Shown here: positions 43,295 through 55,703 of the stretch, piece by piece
How positions within the stretch are numbered: position 1 is the first letter of the stretch
How the letters are laid out: every line of letters starts with the position of its first letter
Assembly: GCA_035048495.1 (NCBI GenBank)
Contig: CM068545.1
Coordinates: 14,839,702 to 14,903,701, forward strand
Direction: 5' to 3'
Source: Euptelea pleiosperma
Taxonomy: Eukaryota > Streptophyta > Magnoliopsida > Ranunculales > Eupteleaceae
DNA length: 64,000 nt
Translations under genes and position numbers: made by a program
The notes under the pieces: generated by a model
The model's input: only the letters and a program-made list of their open reading frames with translations
Told to the model about the DNA's origin: nothing
Databases searched by the model: none

Positions 43295-44632
43295 GTAAGG
43301 ATTTCTCCTTGGATTCCTAGATTTCTATTTCTTCATTTCATCCTTGTAGATTAAATCGTTTTTCGACAGTGTTTGCATCGTACAAATGTATTCTGTAACT
43401 CATGGATTGAACTCATTTGTGATCGAGACCGTCTATGAACTTGTTATAATCTATGTTGTTTTTGTTTAGATTGATTGGTTTTCTGTAGGTTGGTCTGCAT
43501 TTATTGTAATCAAGTGAGCTCTTTTGTAATCTTTGTAGCTCTGGATGATAATACTGTAGGTTTAGATTGATTTTCTCAGCGATGATTTATAATCGGAGTT
43601 AGAGTAATTAGTTTGATTATTTTTTTGGTTTGGATTAATTAGTTTGATAAACGTCTCTTGATGATAATAGACGTTTAATTGAAGATTTTTTCTAATCCAT
43701 TTTAAGTGACCACCTTGTTTATTGATGAGATCCAACTAGAGCTTATTTATTGTAATGGAGACTAAGCTCATGAATTTGATCCTAGATTATTCAAAGAAAA
43801 GAAAAAATGTTTAGGGCCTCCGAATCTTGGGGTTTCCGATATTAACTCATAGTGAGAGGTTTACTGCTTTCTTTGCCCCCAATAAACTCAGACATGTATC
43901 TATTTTTTATCATACTTGGATATGTTATTGGAATTGTCATTTCCGTTATTTATTTATTTATTCTTTTGATAAGCGGTATTGTCCTTTATGAGGGGGCAGA
44001 ATTCTCTATGTTTGTTTTGAGTAAATATTGGATTATCCTATCCTTTAACAAGGAACATGTGTGGAACTGATGTATATGTGGATATATTTTCCTAGTGATG
44101 GTGCTTCTTGACATGTACTCAATGAATTTTATTGATTTCTAAGATGTTAGTTGAAAATTATGCAAGACGGAACTCCATTTATTAGACATATACTTACCCT
44201 CGATAGTTCTCAATGTACCCTTATTATTGTTTCTTGATTTTGGTTTTTGTTAGTATTCTTGTTATTTAAGTATAAGGTGTAAATATATATGGAATTTGTC
44301 TAGATATAATTTTGATCACGGGATAATACATTACCCCTGTTAACCAAATCAACCGAATGAATGCATTGGTATATCAGATTGATTAGGCCAGCACATTTGA
44401 TACCTCGTACCCTCTTTAGGTTAGTTAGCTTGGCAGTTATACAATGACGCTACAGCTCATTCTCTTAAGTTTCTACTACGAAATTCACTTTACCCCTTTC
44501 TACAGTGGCTTATATTTAGGTCTAAGTAAGTTTGTTTATCAACTGATGTCGTACATATGCTAAATTGAAAAGTTTACTTGACTGCTTTAATTCTTAATAT
44601 GTCCTCTGATTTTTTTCCTCTCTGTTGTGAAG
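43295..44632 (+). other. 5' UTR intron of SDE5-like gene
   Basis: A/T-rich, with no repeat or gene recognised. A short frame at 43852 (72 codons, hydrophobic) is the kind expected by chance in such sequence. Acceptor TTGTGAAG precedes 44633, ten bases before the ATG. Confidence 0.55.
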
Positions 44633-44642
44633 AATATTTGAA

Positions 44643-47600
44643 ATGGAAGAATCTAGCTCGTGCGTTTCAGAGCATGGCGATGAGAGAAGGGTCTTGGAGG
44701 GGTTGCTTGAAGCGTTTGGTTCAGTTTTCACTCTCAGGGAGATAGCCTCTGCTTTCTGCAAGGCTGGCCAGAATGCAGATTTGACTGCTGAAATTTTGTA
44801 TGATTCTCAAGGAAGTACATCTAAGATTGCTACTAATCATGCATCTAATGGTGAGTTGAGGGGTGCAAAGCCATCAGAAAAATCGTCTGAGAATTTTCCT
44901 GAGAGGTCAACTTGTGCAGAAAGGATTTCCAAAGCATATAAGCCAAAAAAACATTCTGTCTCAATGGGTACTGTTTCAGGTGTTATTGGTAAAGGGTATG
45001 TTAGGCCTACAACATCGTTGAATGAATCTTGTAAAGCAACCAAACCATTGAAATTCGACTCGAAGATATTGCCAATGGCTGAGCTTTGGGGGGAAGATGT
45101 GTCATTGGATTCTGCAGTAGGGAATGACCCTATGCACAAGGATGTCGAGGACTTCCTGTTTAAAATGCTTGGAAATGGATTTCAGCTTGGCATGGATGTG
45201 ATCCAAGAAGTTCTTGGTAAACCGACTTTTTCGAACCTTTTTATCCTTTTATGCCACTTGCTAGTTATCCTGTCTAGCTCAATCATGACTTTATCAAAAA
45301 GTTGATTTTTTTCCGAATGCAGGTCTATTACTTGTTTGAGCCCTAGATTAGGTACTTTGATTTTTTAAATGGCCTGTATCTACCTTTCCTTTTTCCCCTT
45401 ATATATTTGCCGTAGAGTGAATTATGCATGCCATATGTTTTTGTCTATGTAACAATGAGGCACTTTTAGGGTTTTTTGCCATGTTGACATGTCTCAACAC
45501 ACATCTTGACATGTACATCAGTGTCTCCTTTATTTTATTTTATAAAAAATGATTTCTAAAAGATGATTGGGGTGTTCTATCCTCCATACATTACTTTATT
45601 AAGGTTAAACACAACTATAGTTGTTTGATAGTCTTCTCTCTTATCAATCTATGTATTTATTAAGTAATTGTATAGCTCTATGTTGAATAGAAAAATGTTA
45701 TTTTTCTTTTCGTATGCTTTACTTATTTTTATTTCAAAGAGAACTTTCTGATTCAAACATAAATAAGATATTAAATTATAAAACACATATATGGATATGT
45801 CCATGTTTCGGGCTTCTAGGTATCATGTTAAACAGCTCGTATTTGTGTCAGATACCAACACACTTGACCGTGTCATTGTTACATGGGTTTCCTAAGTAAT
45901 GTAATTGCCACATGGCTCACCATCCACAACATTCTGTCAAGAATGTCATGTGAGTCAATTGTTTGAGAATATCAGGTTGATATTCATTTCTTCCCACTGC
46001 TGGTGGTTTGTCATTCCTATCTTTATAAAATTAACATACCATTTATGATTTCTTATGCACTATTGTCAAAAATCAAGTGTTCGCTTGTATCTTGGGATTA
46101 AACATAATGAAAGATTACTTAAAAACAATTAGCATTTGGAACATGATGAAAAAACCATGTTGAGAACCAAAGTTCTGAATGTTAGTTGCAACTTGAAAAA
46201 ACCTGAAAATTTGTTTATCAAAACAGAAAACCTCAAATCATGCCTAGAAATTTGGATAAAGATCCACTAGTGCAGTGCTATGAGATTTATATAAAGATAA
46301 ATTTGCCAGAATGCTTTGGTTTCATGTTGAATAGCATAACAACAAGATCCCATGAGGATATGGTAGAGACTACCATATTATTATTAGCTTTGAATTGAGA
46401 AGAAAGCTTAAAAATTTACACCTTCAAGCCACTCCTTCGGGCAACTGAATGATCTAAGTCAGGTATTATATGTTTAGGATATAAATTGTGTTATCGGATA
46501 CGTATTTTTCTACGTTTTTCTTATGTAATAGGGGTAGTATTGTAAATACTCTTGAGGAGTATATTTGTCTTTTGTAAAGTTCTCCATATATAATATATTT
46601 TGTGGAGTCATGTGACCTAATCACATGACATCCTCTCTCTTCTCTCTCTTATCTCTTCTCTACCTTGAAACCCTAGATCTAAACCTAACCCTAATCCAAC
46701 AATTCAACTTAGCATCAAAGCCAGCCTCAGGTTCCTTGTACAAGAGAACAGATCAGAGAGCAACCAGGAGGACGATGACATCACCAAAGCCGTACGGCTG
46801 CTGACGTCAGCTGTACGGACAAAATTCTCCGATGATCGGAAACTTCAGATCCTAGTAGGGTATGATTTATCATGTTTTTTTGTGATTTTTGGCTAATTGT
46901 TTGGATTAGTTTGGATAGTCTTTTACCCCTCCTTCTCCATTAATCGAAAAAACTAGTTTTTCGAACCAACCTTATTCTCGGACCCTTTATAGGCTTTTTC
47001 TGGAGGGTTTGTTGCTTCGTTTTGATCCTCATTGTAACCTACATGAGGATAACTCATTTTAGCAGATCCATCGTTGTTTGAAGTTTTTTGGAGGAATTAT
47101 ACCCCCATTAGTTACTGTCGTTAGCGGTTTTTAACCCATTTGGACTATCGGTTGGGCCTAAAATGCTCCCCAACTTCATCTCAAGCCTCACTCAATGTTC
47201 CCTAGTGGTTCTAGAATGCTTCTATCCATCAATATGCTCCTGCTATGGCTTGTCAAGCCACTTCTGATGCTTCTGGGAGGTCTGTTTGGGTGTTTTACGC
47301 TAACCGTCTATCATTGACTGCCTTCTTTACTCATTGAATATCTTCTTCGTGCGTATTGTTGGCTTGTTGATTCACTATGGAGATTCCACCTATCCCGGCT
47401 ATTCCCTCAGGACCCGATAGCACAGATGATACCTCCAGAGGAGTTGGAGGGCCCTGTGGTACAACAAGTGATGAATGAGAACCCCGGTTGCAGATTACTT
47501 CAGTCAAACTCAATGGGACAAACTATTTGGAGTGGGCTAAAGCCGCACGGTTGTTCATTAGAGGCCGTGGGAAAATGGGGCATTGCGCATGGCGCACTAA

Positions 47601-50600
47601 AGAGCCTTCTGAGGATGATCCCATGTTTGAGAAATGGGAAATCGAGAACCTCACAGTTCAGTCTTGGCTTCTCAATTCCATGGAGCCTCACATTAGTCTG
47701 GGTTTCCCCTTTTTCAATATACTTTGTACTTATAAAAAAATATTGAAATTGTTCCACACACTCATCTTCGGCCCTTCAAGGAGATAATTATCCTATTTTT
47801 GCCTCTAGGAACAAGCTTCATCAATCTTAGGTAAGTGCCTCTTCTGTTGGTATCTCGTTCTGCAACCTTAGTTCTTTCAAGGATTTGTAATTTCTTCCAA
47901 AATCCCTACCATTTCAAAAGCCATGAGATTTCTTGTTTCTCTAGGCGGACTACATGAGCGAATCCATGACTTCCCTCAATTATCTTCACTACAATTACCT
48001 TGATTCTAGCCTCAACATCGAAATCATACGTGTTGATTTGTGTTAAACAAACATTTACCCCAAAAGATTGACTTGTTGGAGAAAGGCGAAACAACTATGT
48101 ATACCAATGGGCCAACACAGCACGTGCGCGTGAACACACCATCCGCTAACACGCCCCTTCCGTGGGAATGCACTCTGTTGGAGACTTGAACCCGCGACCT
48201 CCCAGGCCTTAAGGCTCTGATACATGTTAAACAACCATTTACCCCAAAAGATCGACCTGTTGGGGAAAGGCGAAACAACTATGTATACCAACGGGTCGTC
48301 GAGCCAACGCAACACGTGCGCGGGAACGCACCATCTGCTAACAATTTGATGGCAAGACCCTCCTAGAAAAATTCCTTTTATAATTCCAATATCTTATGCA
48401 GCACAATTTGATGGCAAGACCCTCCTAGAAAAATTCCTTTTATAATTCCAATATCTTATGCAGCAAGCCAGATCTTATAAGTATGGCTTTAATCCTTATT
48501 CCTCACTACAACTGCAAATTAGTTCACATCTAATTGATTATTTCTTTGAAGATAACATCTAACACAAGTGGATTTTGACTCAACGCACTATTAAGGTTTT
48601 CTTCGAGTCCCCCCCCTAACACACACACACAAAAAAACCTAAAAGGTGCTGATCCAAGCAATCCCATGGAAGTTGACTGCATCAACATCACTTTGTTTAT
48701 TATTTATGTGTTCAATCATCATTTGATACTTGTTTGTTCTTCATATGCTTTAGATGTATCTTCTTGTTTTGTTTTGATTATTATTTGAAAATAAAAACAC
48801 TTTCTTTGTTATTTATGTGGCCAATCATCATATGATACTACTTGTTTGTACCTTGCATGCATCAGATTTCCATTTTTGGTTTTGTACTATAACTATAATG
48901 GTGCCATTTACTACAAACTTGCATATGGTAAGATTGTGTGTAATCAGGCATTACATTGAATTTGCAGGTTGTTGTGGGTACGATGTGAAAAAGGTATTGT
49001 AACTGTTCTCTTTATGGGTAGGCTTTCTTTTATTTTTGTTTGATAATTCATCTTTTTTTTTTACTTTCATCTGACCCCTGTCATCCTCTGTCTTATCTGA
49101 CTTAATTGTTTTATTTGTTTCCATTGTGGATGTGAAGAACTATGAAGACAGAGTCTTTATGATGATTAAAAGATGATGGCACACTGTGTAACAAGGACAC
49201 TCCATTTTCCTAAGAATTTGCCATGTCGGGTATCGTGTGTCAGACACATGCTGACATATTTACCAAAGAAATCATTAATTTATATTTAAAATACATTCTT
49301 TCTTAATATTCAAACTTGAATTAAAGTATTTTTAAAAATCTCTCTCAACAGATGGAATAATTAATTAAATTGTTTGGACATGTCGTGATGCAGTCAGCTT
49401 GTAGAAGGCATATCGTTTTCTTCATATATCCAATTGAGAAGCCATTAGATGCGTTGGAAAGCTTGTACTGAGATTTACAACACCTATATCTCATATTTTT
49501 GTTGACATTTTGACATTTCAGACTTCAAAACTGTGTTAGAAATTTAGGTGTAATTGTAATGCCGGGATTTAACGGTAATTTAATCATTTTAAAAATTAGA
49601 TTTAGTTTATTTAAGATCATAGCTTTAGGGTTTTATTTTCTTATAAATAATTGTTAAGAAAGCATTGTAAAAATGCTTTTGATTACTTAATGAATTTGCC
49701 TTTAGGCTTTATTTTAGTTCTTTTGTGAACTCTTGGGATTGCTTAGATTAGTATCCTACAGGAGCCTTTTTAGTGGATTTTGCTCTAAGAAAACCTTAGT
49801 ATTGCGTTAAGTCCAAACTTTTTTTTGCATTAGCGGGCGCAGTGGGTTTGGGGGTTCAGTGTTTTATTAACTTCGTATCAGTGTCAGACACTGATGCACG
49901 TGTCTGTGTCTTTGTTGTATATATGGCACGACTCTTTTGGGGCATATTCTTAGTACAGATATCCAGTTAAGGTTTGGGTTTGTTTTAGACTATATAGTTT
50001 CTGTTTGTAGGCCACTTAAGGGAAACGTCGAAACGATTAACTCAAATAAATATTAAGATTAGAGGAAGATTAGGACTCTATGTATATCAATTTTTAGAGG
50101 ATAAGTAGAAGGAATTTGAAGTTGTTGATAGAAAAATTGTGCTGGAACTTTTTCGTAGGAGAAAGTCTATCATCGATATTTGGGGATTGATTGATGCAAT
50201 CGAGTGCATCTCTGGTTCAACTACAACATCACATGCAAATCCCTTGAGTGAAGACTTGATTGGGAACATTGTTAGGTCTCAAATAAGGCCTAAGTTGCTG
50301 ATTAGAAAGGGACCTGATATCAAAAATTGATACAGCTCATATTTGGGCCTATCAAAAATTGGGCCTATCAAAAAAGGCCCAAGGGTCAAATGGGCCTGGT
50401 TGCGGTCCAATTGAGTAGCATGTGAAGACTTTCTATCTATTCTACTATATAATGAGAGAAGACCCTTCTTGCGATAAAATGGTTGAAATCTCAAAATTGC
50501 CCATACTTTGTCCAAAATGCCCTTCTTATGTTTCTTTAACATTTTTAAGTCTTTTACTTTTGTAGGGGTACTATAGACTTTACGCACACTTTTTTTTTCT

Positions 50601-52170
50601 CTTCATCTTTATCAGCAGTTGACGTCAGCGTACTCAATTGCAGCTCATTCAATATTAAAAAAACAAAAAATCATTTTCCTAATATGACCCTCAAAGTTTT
50701 TAAATTCATTGCTTCTTTCCTTTTTTGAAATTTCTTGTCTTTTGCTGCTCCTATGTCAAGGGCTAATCCCAAGTAACGTTTTCAAAATTGAGGTTAAGAT
50801 GAGAACTATATTTTTATATTCCAAAAGCATTGTCAGATGAACTGCATTTCATCCAACATTTACCTTGTTGATGACCTTATTTCTCAGTTTTCTTTAGGTC
50901 TGGTTGTATTCTATATGGTCTTTATCCATCATAACAGTAGTCTGTCACTTTCCTATTTGTCATCAAGTATTTTCCAAGAAGTAGAAGTTATTAAGATTCA
51001 TCTTGCTTTTGACGCCCTCATTTAATATCAGTTATTTGATTTTTATTTGGTAATTTATGATGGGATTTTCATTATATTAGTTAGACGTGAGACTCCTTCT
51101 ATCAACTTATTATGATCTACTTAGTTGTAAAGGCAAAGTATACGAGTCTTTAAATCTATTCAGCTTTGTCATAAATGGAACAGTGAATTTTAGTTATGTT
51201 GATGGGTTAAATAAATTCTCAAGCCTGTCTGCTACTTTATTTCTTGATGGAACAAATACTATCTATTTCATTGTGTTATCTTATATTTATTCTAGTGTCC
51301 ACTTCCATTTGAGGAATGCAGTTATTAACTTTAATTATACCCAAAAGAAGAATGTGATGAGTTCATATTTTCCGGATTCAACCATAAACCAGCTCACTGT
51401 ACCTGGCCAAGGGGTGATGGAGCAATTTATGCCATCTTAGACCTTCTTTAAGATTCAACATATCGACAATCGAGTACTTTCAGTTTTTATGATGTCCAAG
51501 AGCCCAAGAGAAGGATTAGATCTCAAAGGTCCTTCCTCGGGACAGCTATAAATAGCATTAATTGATTCATGTTGGTTGCCTGGTGGAGAATACCAAGACA
51601 GCTCGGATTTCCAGGTGTAGGAGAGAGTGAAGGGGGTTGGTTAGCAGAGATGGCAGCAGTTCCGAAAACGGAAGTGTGCTTGAACTGTTCTCAGTGTTTA
51701 ACTTGTGATAATAATTTCTTAGTTATTATCAGTCATATCTTTTTTTTTGGTCTTGGATCTGTGATAGAATAAAATTTGGACTCTTATTGTTTGTCGTTTG
51801 GATACTGCATCTTCTGAACTCGCAGAATGTTTCTATTAGCATTCACCTAGCAAATAGTCTTGTTGTTTGCTTTTGATTTATATGAAGCATTCTTCATAGA
51901 CTAAACATCTATGAAATTCATGGTTTTACATTTGTGGTCGGTATATAAATTATGAAGTATTCTTTGAAGAAAATACTTATGATCCACTTTTACGGATGTG
52001 TTTTCACCATAGTTTGCTCATCTACTTAAGATTGTAAGATGTGTTTCCAAGATACGTGTTTCTCGAATTTATGATATTCTTTTGTAATGCAGAGCATGGA
52101 AAAATTAATTGATCTGTCAGTGTCAACTTTGAAAAAGAGCGATGACATTATTGGTGGTTCCACCGAAAAA
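44643..52170 (+). CDS. SDE5: SDE5-like RNA-silencing factor, 5' part (three coding exons)
   Basis: Arabidopsis SDE5 is needed, with RDR6 and SGS3, for transgene silencing and tasiRNA production. It is described as similar to mRNA export factors and is thought to move RNA. Coding exons are 44643-45216, 48968-48993 and 52093-52170, joining in phase (Val-Leu-Gly across the first junction). The N-terminus reads RRVLEGLLEAFGSVFTLREI and ASAFCKAGQNADLTAEIL, a UBA/CUE-like helical region as in SDE5. Further on are PMAELWGEDVSLDSAVG and FQLGMDVIQEVLG, then CCGYDVKK, then SMEKLIDLSVSTLKKSDDII. About 226 residues are visible. The C-terminal DUF1771 region is absent, so more exons must lie beyond the right edge and the intron after 52170 is at least 11.8 kb. 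No lesion is seen in the exons. Confidence 0.85.
45217..46470. other. SDE5 intron, left part
   Basis: A/T-rich intron sequence; no gene or clear element. Stretches with GTTGACATGTCTC-like motifs near 45480 resemble those near 49210 and 49880, perhaps a decayed repeat. Confidence 0.4.
46471..47760 (+). mobile_element. Truncated Copia element (5' LTR, leader, gag start)
   Basis: An LTR of 231 bp (46471-46701, TGTTTAGGA...TCCAACA) is followed by a degenerate primer site (TTAGCATCAAAGCC), a leader and a gag frame from about 47490: ITSVKLNGTNYLEWAKAARL, FIRGRGKMGH, then FEKWEIENLTVQSWLLNSME. The element breaks off after that. Its leader shares palindromes and wording with the full Copia at 54788, so the two are related families. 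Confidence 0.8.
47761..48040. other. SDE5 intron between Copia fragment and TRIM
   Basis: Nothing recognised. The last five bases (ATTTG, 48036-48040) are the TRIM target duplication. Confidence 0.4.
48041..48343 (-). mobile_element. TRIM retrotransposon, copy 2
   Basis: Same family as 7631-7949, reversed. LTRs lie at 48041-48151 and 48225-48343, with 73 bp between them. On the minus strand the internal part starts with TGTATCAGAGC (primer site, one base lost), then GGCCTGGGAGGTCGCGGGTTC (a tRNA-like arm), and ends in a purine tract. Perfect 5-bp duplication ATTTG at 48036-48040 and 48344-48348. Noncoding. Confidence 0.9.
48341..48464. repeat. Perfect 62-bp tandem duplication
   Basis: ACAATTTGATGGCAAGACCC starts both units, at 48341 and 48403, and the two 62-bp copies are identical. 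The first begins with the last three bases of the TRIM and its target duplication, so the duplication followed the TRIM insertion or is an assembly effect. Confidence 0.9.
48465..48967. other. SDE5 intron before the 26-bp exon
   Basis: A/T-rich; nothing recognised apart from a direct repeat-like pair containing CAATCATCAT(T/A)TGATAC at 48713 and 48821. Confidence 0.4.
48994..52092. other. SDE5 intron between coding exons 2 and 3
   Basis: A/T-rich. Frames at 50139-50330 (reading ELFRRRKSIIDIWGLIDAIE) and 51087-51440 (117 codons) are unassigned. The first has protein-like composition but no match I know. No complete element delimited. Confidence 0.45.
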
Positions 52171-52249
52171 GTAAGTTTGACCTACAAGACTTTTAAATAC
52201 CAAATGGCATGAAGATGATTTATGTTCCTTTTGTAAAGTAGAAAATGCT

Positions 52250-52690
52250 CGTGTGGCAATCCGGCTAAATCGGGAGTTGGGGGTGTTTCCATAATAGCGA
52301 GGGAAGTGTTATTCACATATATTCAGGTCCCATTGGGGAGTGTGACTCGAACAAGGCGTAAGCTTTATCTCTGCTCCAAGATCTGAAAATTTCCAAGGAG
52401 ATTATTCTGGGATTCTTGTTTATTGAGGGGATCAACTTTATAGCTTGGGCATCTGGAAGGATGAATGGGCCGTGGAGGCTTTCGCATCTAATCAAGGAGA
52501 TTCGTGATGTGGCTTTGAGATTGAACATCATGTTCACCCTCATTCCATGGTCTGCAGATTTCATGGCGGATTCTTTAGCAAAGGAAGGGGTTCTAAAGGT
52601 TTCTTTGTGTCGTGGCATAGAATAATGCTCAAGCACGATATGAATATCTCTCCTCATCTTTTTCCATGGAGAATTAATTTTGTTTATTCA
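52250..52690 (+). mobile_element. L1-type LINE RNase H relic
   Basis: Frames read YSGPIGECDSNKA, LLQDLKISKEIILGFLF, then GPWRLSHLIKEIRDVALRLN and PWSADFMADSLAKEGV, the RNase H domain of plant L1 elements. The ADSLAKEG end block is intact. Several frameshifts. In the SDE5 intron after the exon ending at 52170. Confidence 0.8.
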
Positions 52691-53425
52691 GTTTGATGAT
52701 GAAATTTAACTTTTACTGACCCAAGGCCTGAAATAGGGAGATGTTTTGAAGTGATCCGATAATATTTGATAGTGAATAAACTGATGTGTAGACAGTTGTG
52801 TTTTATGTTTTAATCTAAGGAAATGTTATTTTGAGTTAGCTAGTTATCTAGAGCTTCATTCATCATTTGGCATTGACTAAGTGAAGAAAGAATCTATTTG
52901 ATTATCCATCAATCATGTGTGAGAAACTGAATTTTTTATATGCTTCATGTATTCAAATATGTCTACAATGAATGCTCTCACAAGTCACAAGTAACGATGA
53001 CTGGCTCACCCTTCACTGCTATATGTGTGAGTAAACAACAATAAACAATAAACTATTATTCATTTGTCTAATACAGCTTCTCAAGATGCATTGAAAGCTT
53101 ACTTCTGGGAAAATCACATCTTTCTTGTACTTTTTTTCTTATATGGAGAGAATGTGTGCTTGGACATAGAGAGGCTTTAGATTATCAATTTTGACACCCA
53201 AGCTTTCCCGAAAGTTGTATTTTGTATCCTGCGTCAGTTTATGACTATATGGGCTCATCAAGTTATGATCTTAGGCATGGAAACATGCAAAAGGGAAAAG
53301 AAGAGTTAGAATGTGGGATTTGTAAAGTATTTTTAAGCATTCAATTAATTTGATCATAGGTGTGATATTATAGTGTTTGATGTATGGATATTCAACCAAG
53401 TTGTTGCATGGATGACCATACAAGA

Positions 53426-53899
53426 GCAAGTACCATTGCATTTCACTACTGTTATGACCTGCTCACAATCCATTAAGAATTAAATCCATTCTTGGTCATA
53501 TTTGCTAGCCAATATTGGGACCACCATATTCCTGCTTAGTTTGTTCCAGAACCTTGTTCATCTTTTGCAAAACATGTACCACATTTAAATAATGCATTAT
53601 GTATTCAAGTGCAAGTACTATTGCATTTCGCTGCTGTTATGACCTGCTCATAATCCATTCAGAATTAAATCCATTCTTAGTTGGTCATATTTGCTAGCCA
53701 ATATTGGGACCACCATATATTCAAGTGCAAGTACTATTGCATTTCGCTGCTGTTATGACCTGCTCACAATCCATTCTTAGTTGGTAATATTTGCTAGCCA
53801 ATATTGGGACCACCATATTCCTGCTTAGTTTGTTCCAAAACCTTGTTCATCTTTTGCAAAACATGTACCATATTTTAATAATGCATTATGTATTCATTT
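53426..53899. repeat. Three-copy tandem duplication
   Basis: GCAAGTAC(C/T)ATTGCATTTC starts units at 53426, 53611 and 53727. Units 1 and 3 are about 170-185 bp. Unit 2 is 116 bp and lacks the CTGCTTAGTTTGTTCCA...AACATGTACCA segment. Identity is high, so the event is recent. Confidence 0.9.
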
Positions 53900-54189
53900 G
53901 TAAGGTCTACAGGCATGTCGCTATATATTACGATGATAAGCTCATGATGAGATGGGCCATAGTGGATTTTTCCTTGTTTCACCTCAAATTATTAGCAATA
54001 TTAAGCCTATTGATTATTCTTTTTTATTTATATTAGGAAACTAGGGTTTACAAAAGAAAAGGAGAATTGGGGAGAAAGAGAGAATTGTATGTAGCAAAGT
54101 TATCTCTCTCTCTCTCCATATGTTCCCTAATATATAAAATAAAACAATAAGGGAAAATTACCGAAATACCCCTAAAATTGTACAGACTT

Positions 54190-54607
54190 GACCCCCGAAC
54201 ACCTGGTGTTCACTCATGTACATTTATTGCATTAACCTCAAGACGGAGCATATATAGCATATATGCCCAGCTTGGAACATAAAAACTCATTTTTTACACG
54301 ACCTAATGCTTTGGTAAACAAATCAGCCAGTTGATATTCTGACATATATCACCGTTCTGAATTTTCTCCTTGATGAAATAGCCATCAACTTCAATGCTTG
54401 GTCCTTTCATGAAAGACAGGATTGGACACAAATGAATTGAAACTTAATTATCACTAAAAAGAGTAACAAGCAGATTGACTATAAACCCAATCTCCCCAAG
54501 AAGATTCCTCAACCACGTCAACGCCATAGCTCTATACTTTGCTTAGCACTCGATTGTGTCACAACACTTTGTTTCTTATTCCGTCAAGAGACCAAGTTCC
54601 AGTAGAA
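54190..54607 (-). pseudogene. Old Copia RNase H remnant
   Basis: Minus-strand pieces: NLVS.RNKKQSVVTQSSAKQ, KDQALKLMAISSRRKF, QLADLFTKALGRVKNEFLC-like text in shifted frames, and KLGIYAIYAPS-like text at the end. This is the C-terminal RNase H of a Copia polyprotein with many stops. The reversed Copia at 54608 is inserted in it. Confidence 0.65.
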
Positions 54608-54787
54608 TGTTAGGGTTTAATTCTAGGGTTAGGGTTTGATAGAGACAAGGATGAGAAAGAGAGAAGAAGAGAGAAATTGAGTGCATGTGTGTGTCAAATG
54701 AATCCAATCTTCTTATTTATATGAGAAAACATTTGCATGGACACGTATGCCCCTATAGACATAAAAGTATTGCAGAACTACTATGAC
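54608..54787 (-). repeat. Main part of 3' LTR of minus-strand Copia
   Basis: On the plus strand it runs from TGTTAGGGTTTAATTC to CTACTATGAC. Together with ACA at 60321-60323 it gives an LTR with TG...CA ends. Its edge at 54603-54607 is TAGAA; the matching duplication on the other side was not found. Confidence 0.7.
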
Positions 54788-54979
54788 TGTTGAAGGACCT
54801 CTCTATTATTATAGATTGTTTAGTGTCTTTATGGTTTTATTTTCTTACTTATGTAAGGGCCCACACTTATTAATATAAATAAGATTCATTGGGGTGTGTG
54901 TAGGGAAAAACACACGTAACCCCTCTCTTCTCTCTTCTCTTTCCTCTTTCCCTCTACAGTACAAGACTTGATTTCAACT
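54788..54979 (+). repeat. Copia 5' LTR (192 bp)
   Basis: TGTTGAAGGACC...GATTTCAACT. Holds GTAAGGGCCCACAC and a CTCTTCTCTCTTCTC tract. Compared with the 3' LTR it has an extra CT and one A/T difference. Confidence 0.95.
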
Positions 54980-54991
54980 TGGTATCAGAGC
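54980..54991 (+). other. Copia primer-binding site
   Basis: TGGTATCAGAGC, complementary to the 3' end of plant initiator methionine tRNA, directly after the 5' LTR. Confidence 0.9.
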
Positions 54992-55094
54992 AGATCATTG
55001 TCGGATCCATATCAAGACATACTCGGAAGATCGTACACACCGTGGAGGAACCCTAGCACCCTTGAGACTGCTGCTGTCATCGCTGACATCATCC

Positions 55095-55125
55095 AGCCGT
55101 ACGGCTGACGTCATCAGCCGTACGG
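55095..55125. promoter_or_regulatory. Palindrome cluster in Copia leader
   Basis: AGCCGTACGGCT (12-bp perfect palindrome) overlaps TGACGTCA (8-bp palindrome), and AGCCGTACGG follows. The same two palindromes occur at 46788-46809 in the leader of the truncated Copia, there as AGCCGTACGGCT and GCTGACGTCAGC. Possible RNA dimerisation or packaging signal, or a bZIP-type DNA site. Confidence 0.5.
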
Positions 55126-55703
55126 ACAGGGTGCTCATGGAGACCTGAAACTCCACCCCCTGGTAGATCTTGATTAATCACGATTTTTAGTGATTTTTGG
55201 AGAATTTTCTAAGCCCTAGTTCGATGTCTTTGGGCTGATATTCAAAAAAAATCGAAAAAACTCATTTTTTCTTCTCGGATGATAGTGGAGCCATCTGGCA
55301 ACTTTTTATGGGGATTGTTGCTTCGTTTTGGTCCCCCCATATCCCCTCTACAGATCCATAAGTGGATCTCTTAGATCCATCAAGTATTGAGGTGTGTGGG
55401 TTGATTTTTCCCCCCACATAGTACCGCCGGCGGCTTTTATTGGGCAAGGAGTGCTGTCCACGCACTACCCTACCTTATGGATCCTCAAAGAATGTCTTTT
55501 ATGGTTTCTTTGATGATGTTTGGGTGTTGTTTAGATGCTGCATGGTATTCCCCTTGCTCCGTGGCTTCTTAGAAGGTGTTGTTTGCCTCAACAGGCCTTT
55601 TCTCTCCTTCAAGTGCCCTCAGGTTGGTTCATAAGTTATTTTTTTTTGGTTAGTTGTGGTTTATTGCGTTTTTGTTACTGCTGGTTGTTCTTTTGGAGCG
55701 GTA

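Noticed and set aside
51087..51440. 117-codon plus-strand frame as a gene
   Set aside because: A/T-rich intron, composition dominated by Phe, Tyr, Ser and Leu, no start context and no family resemblance.
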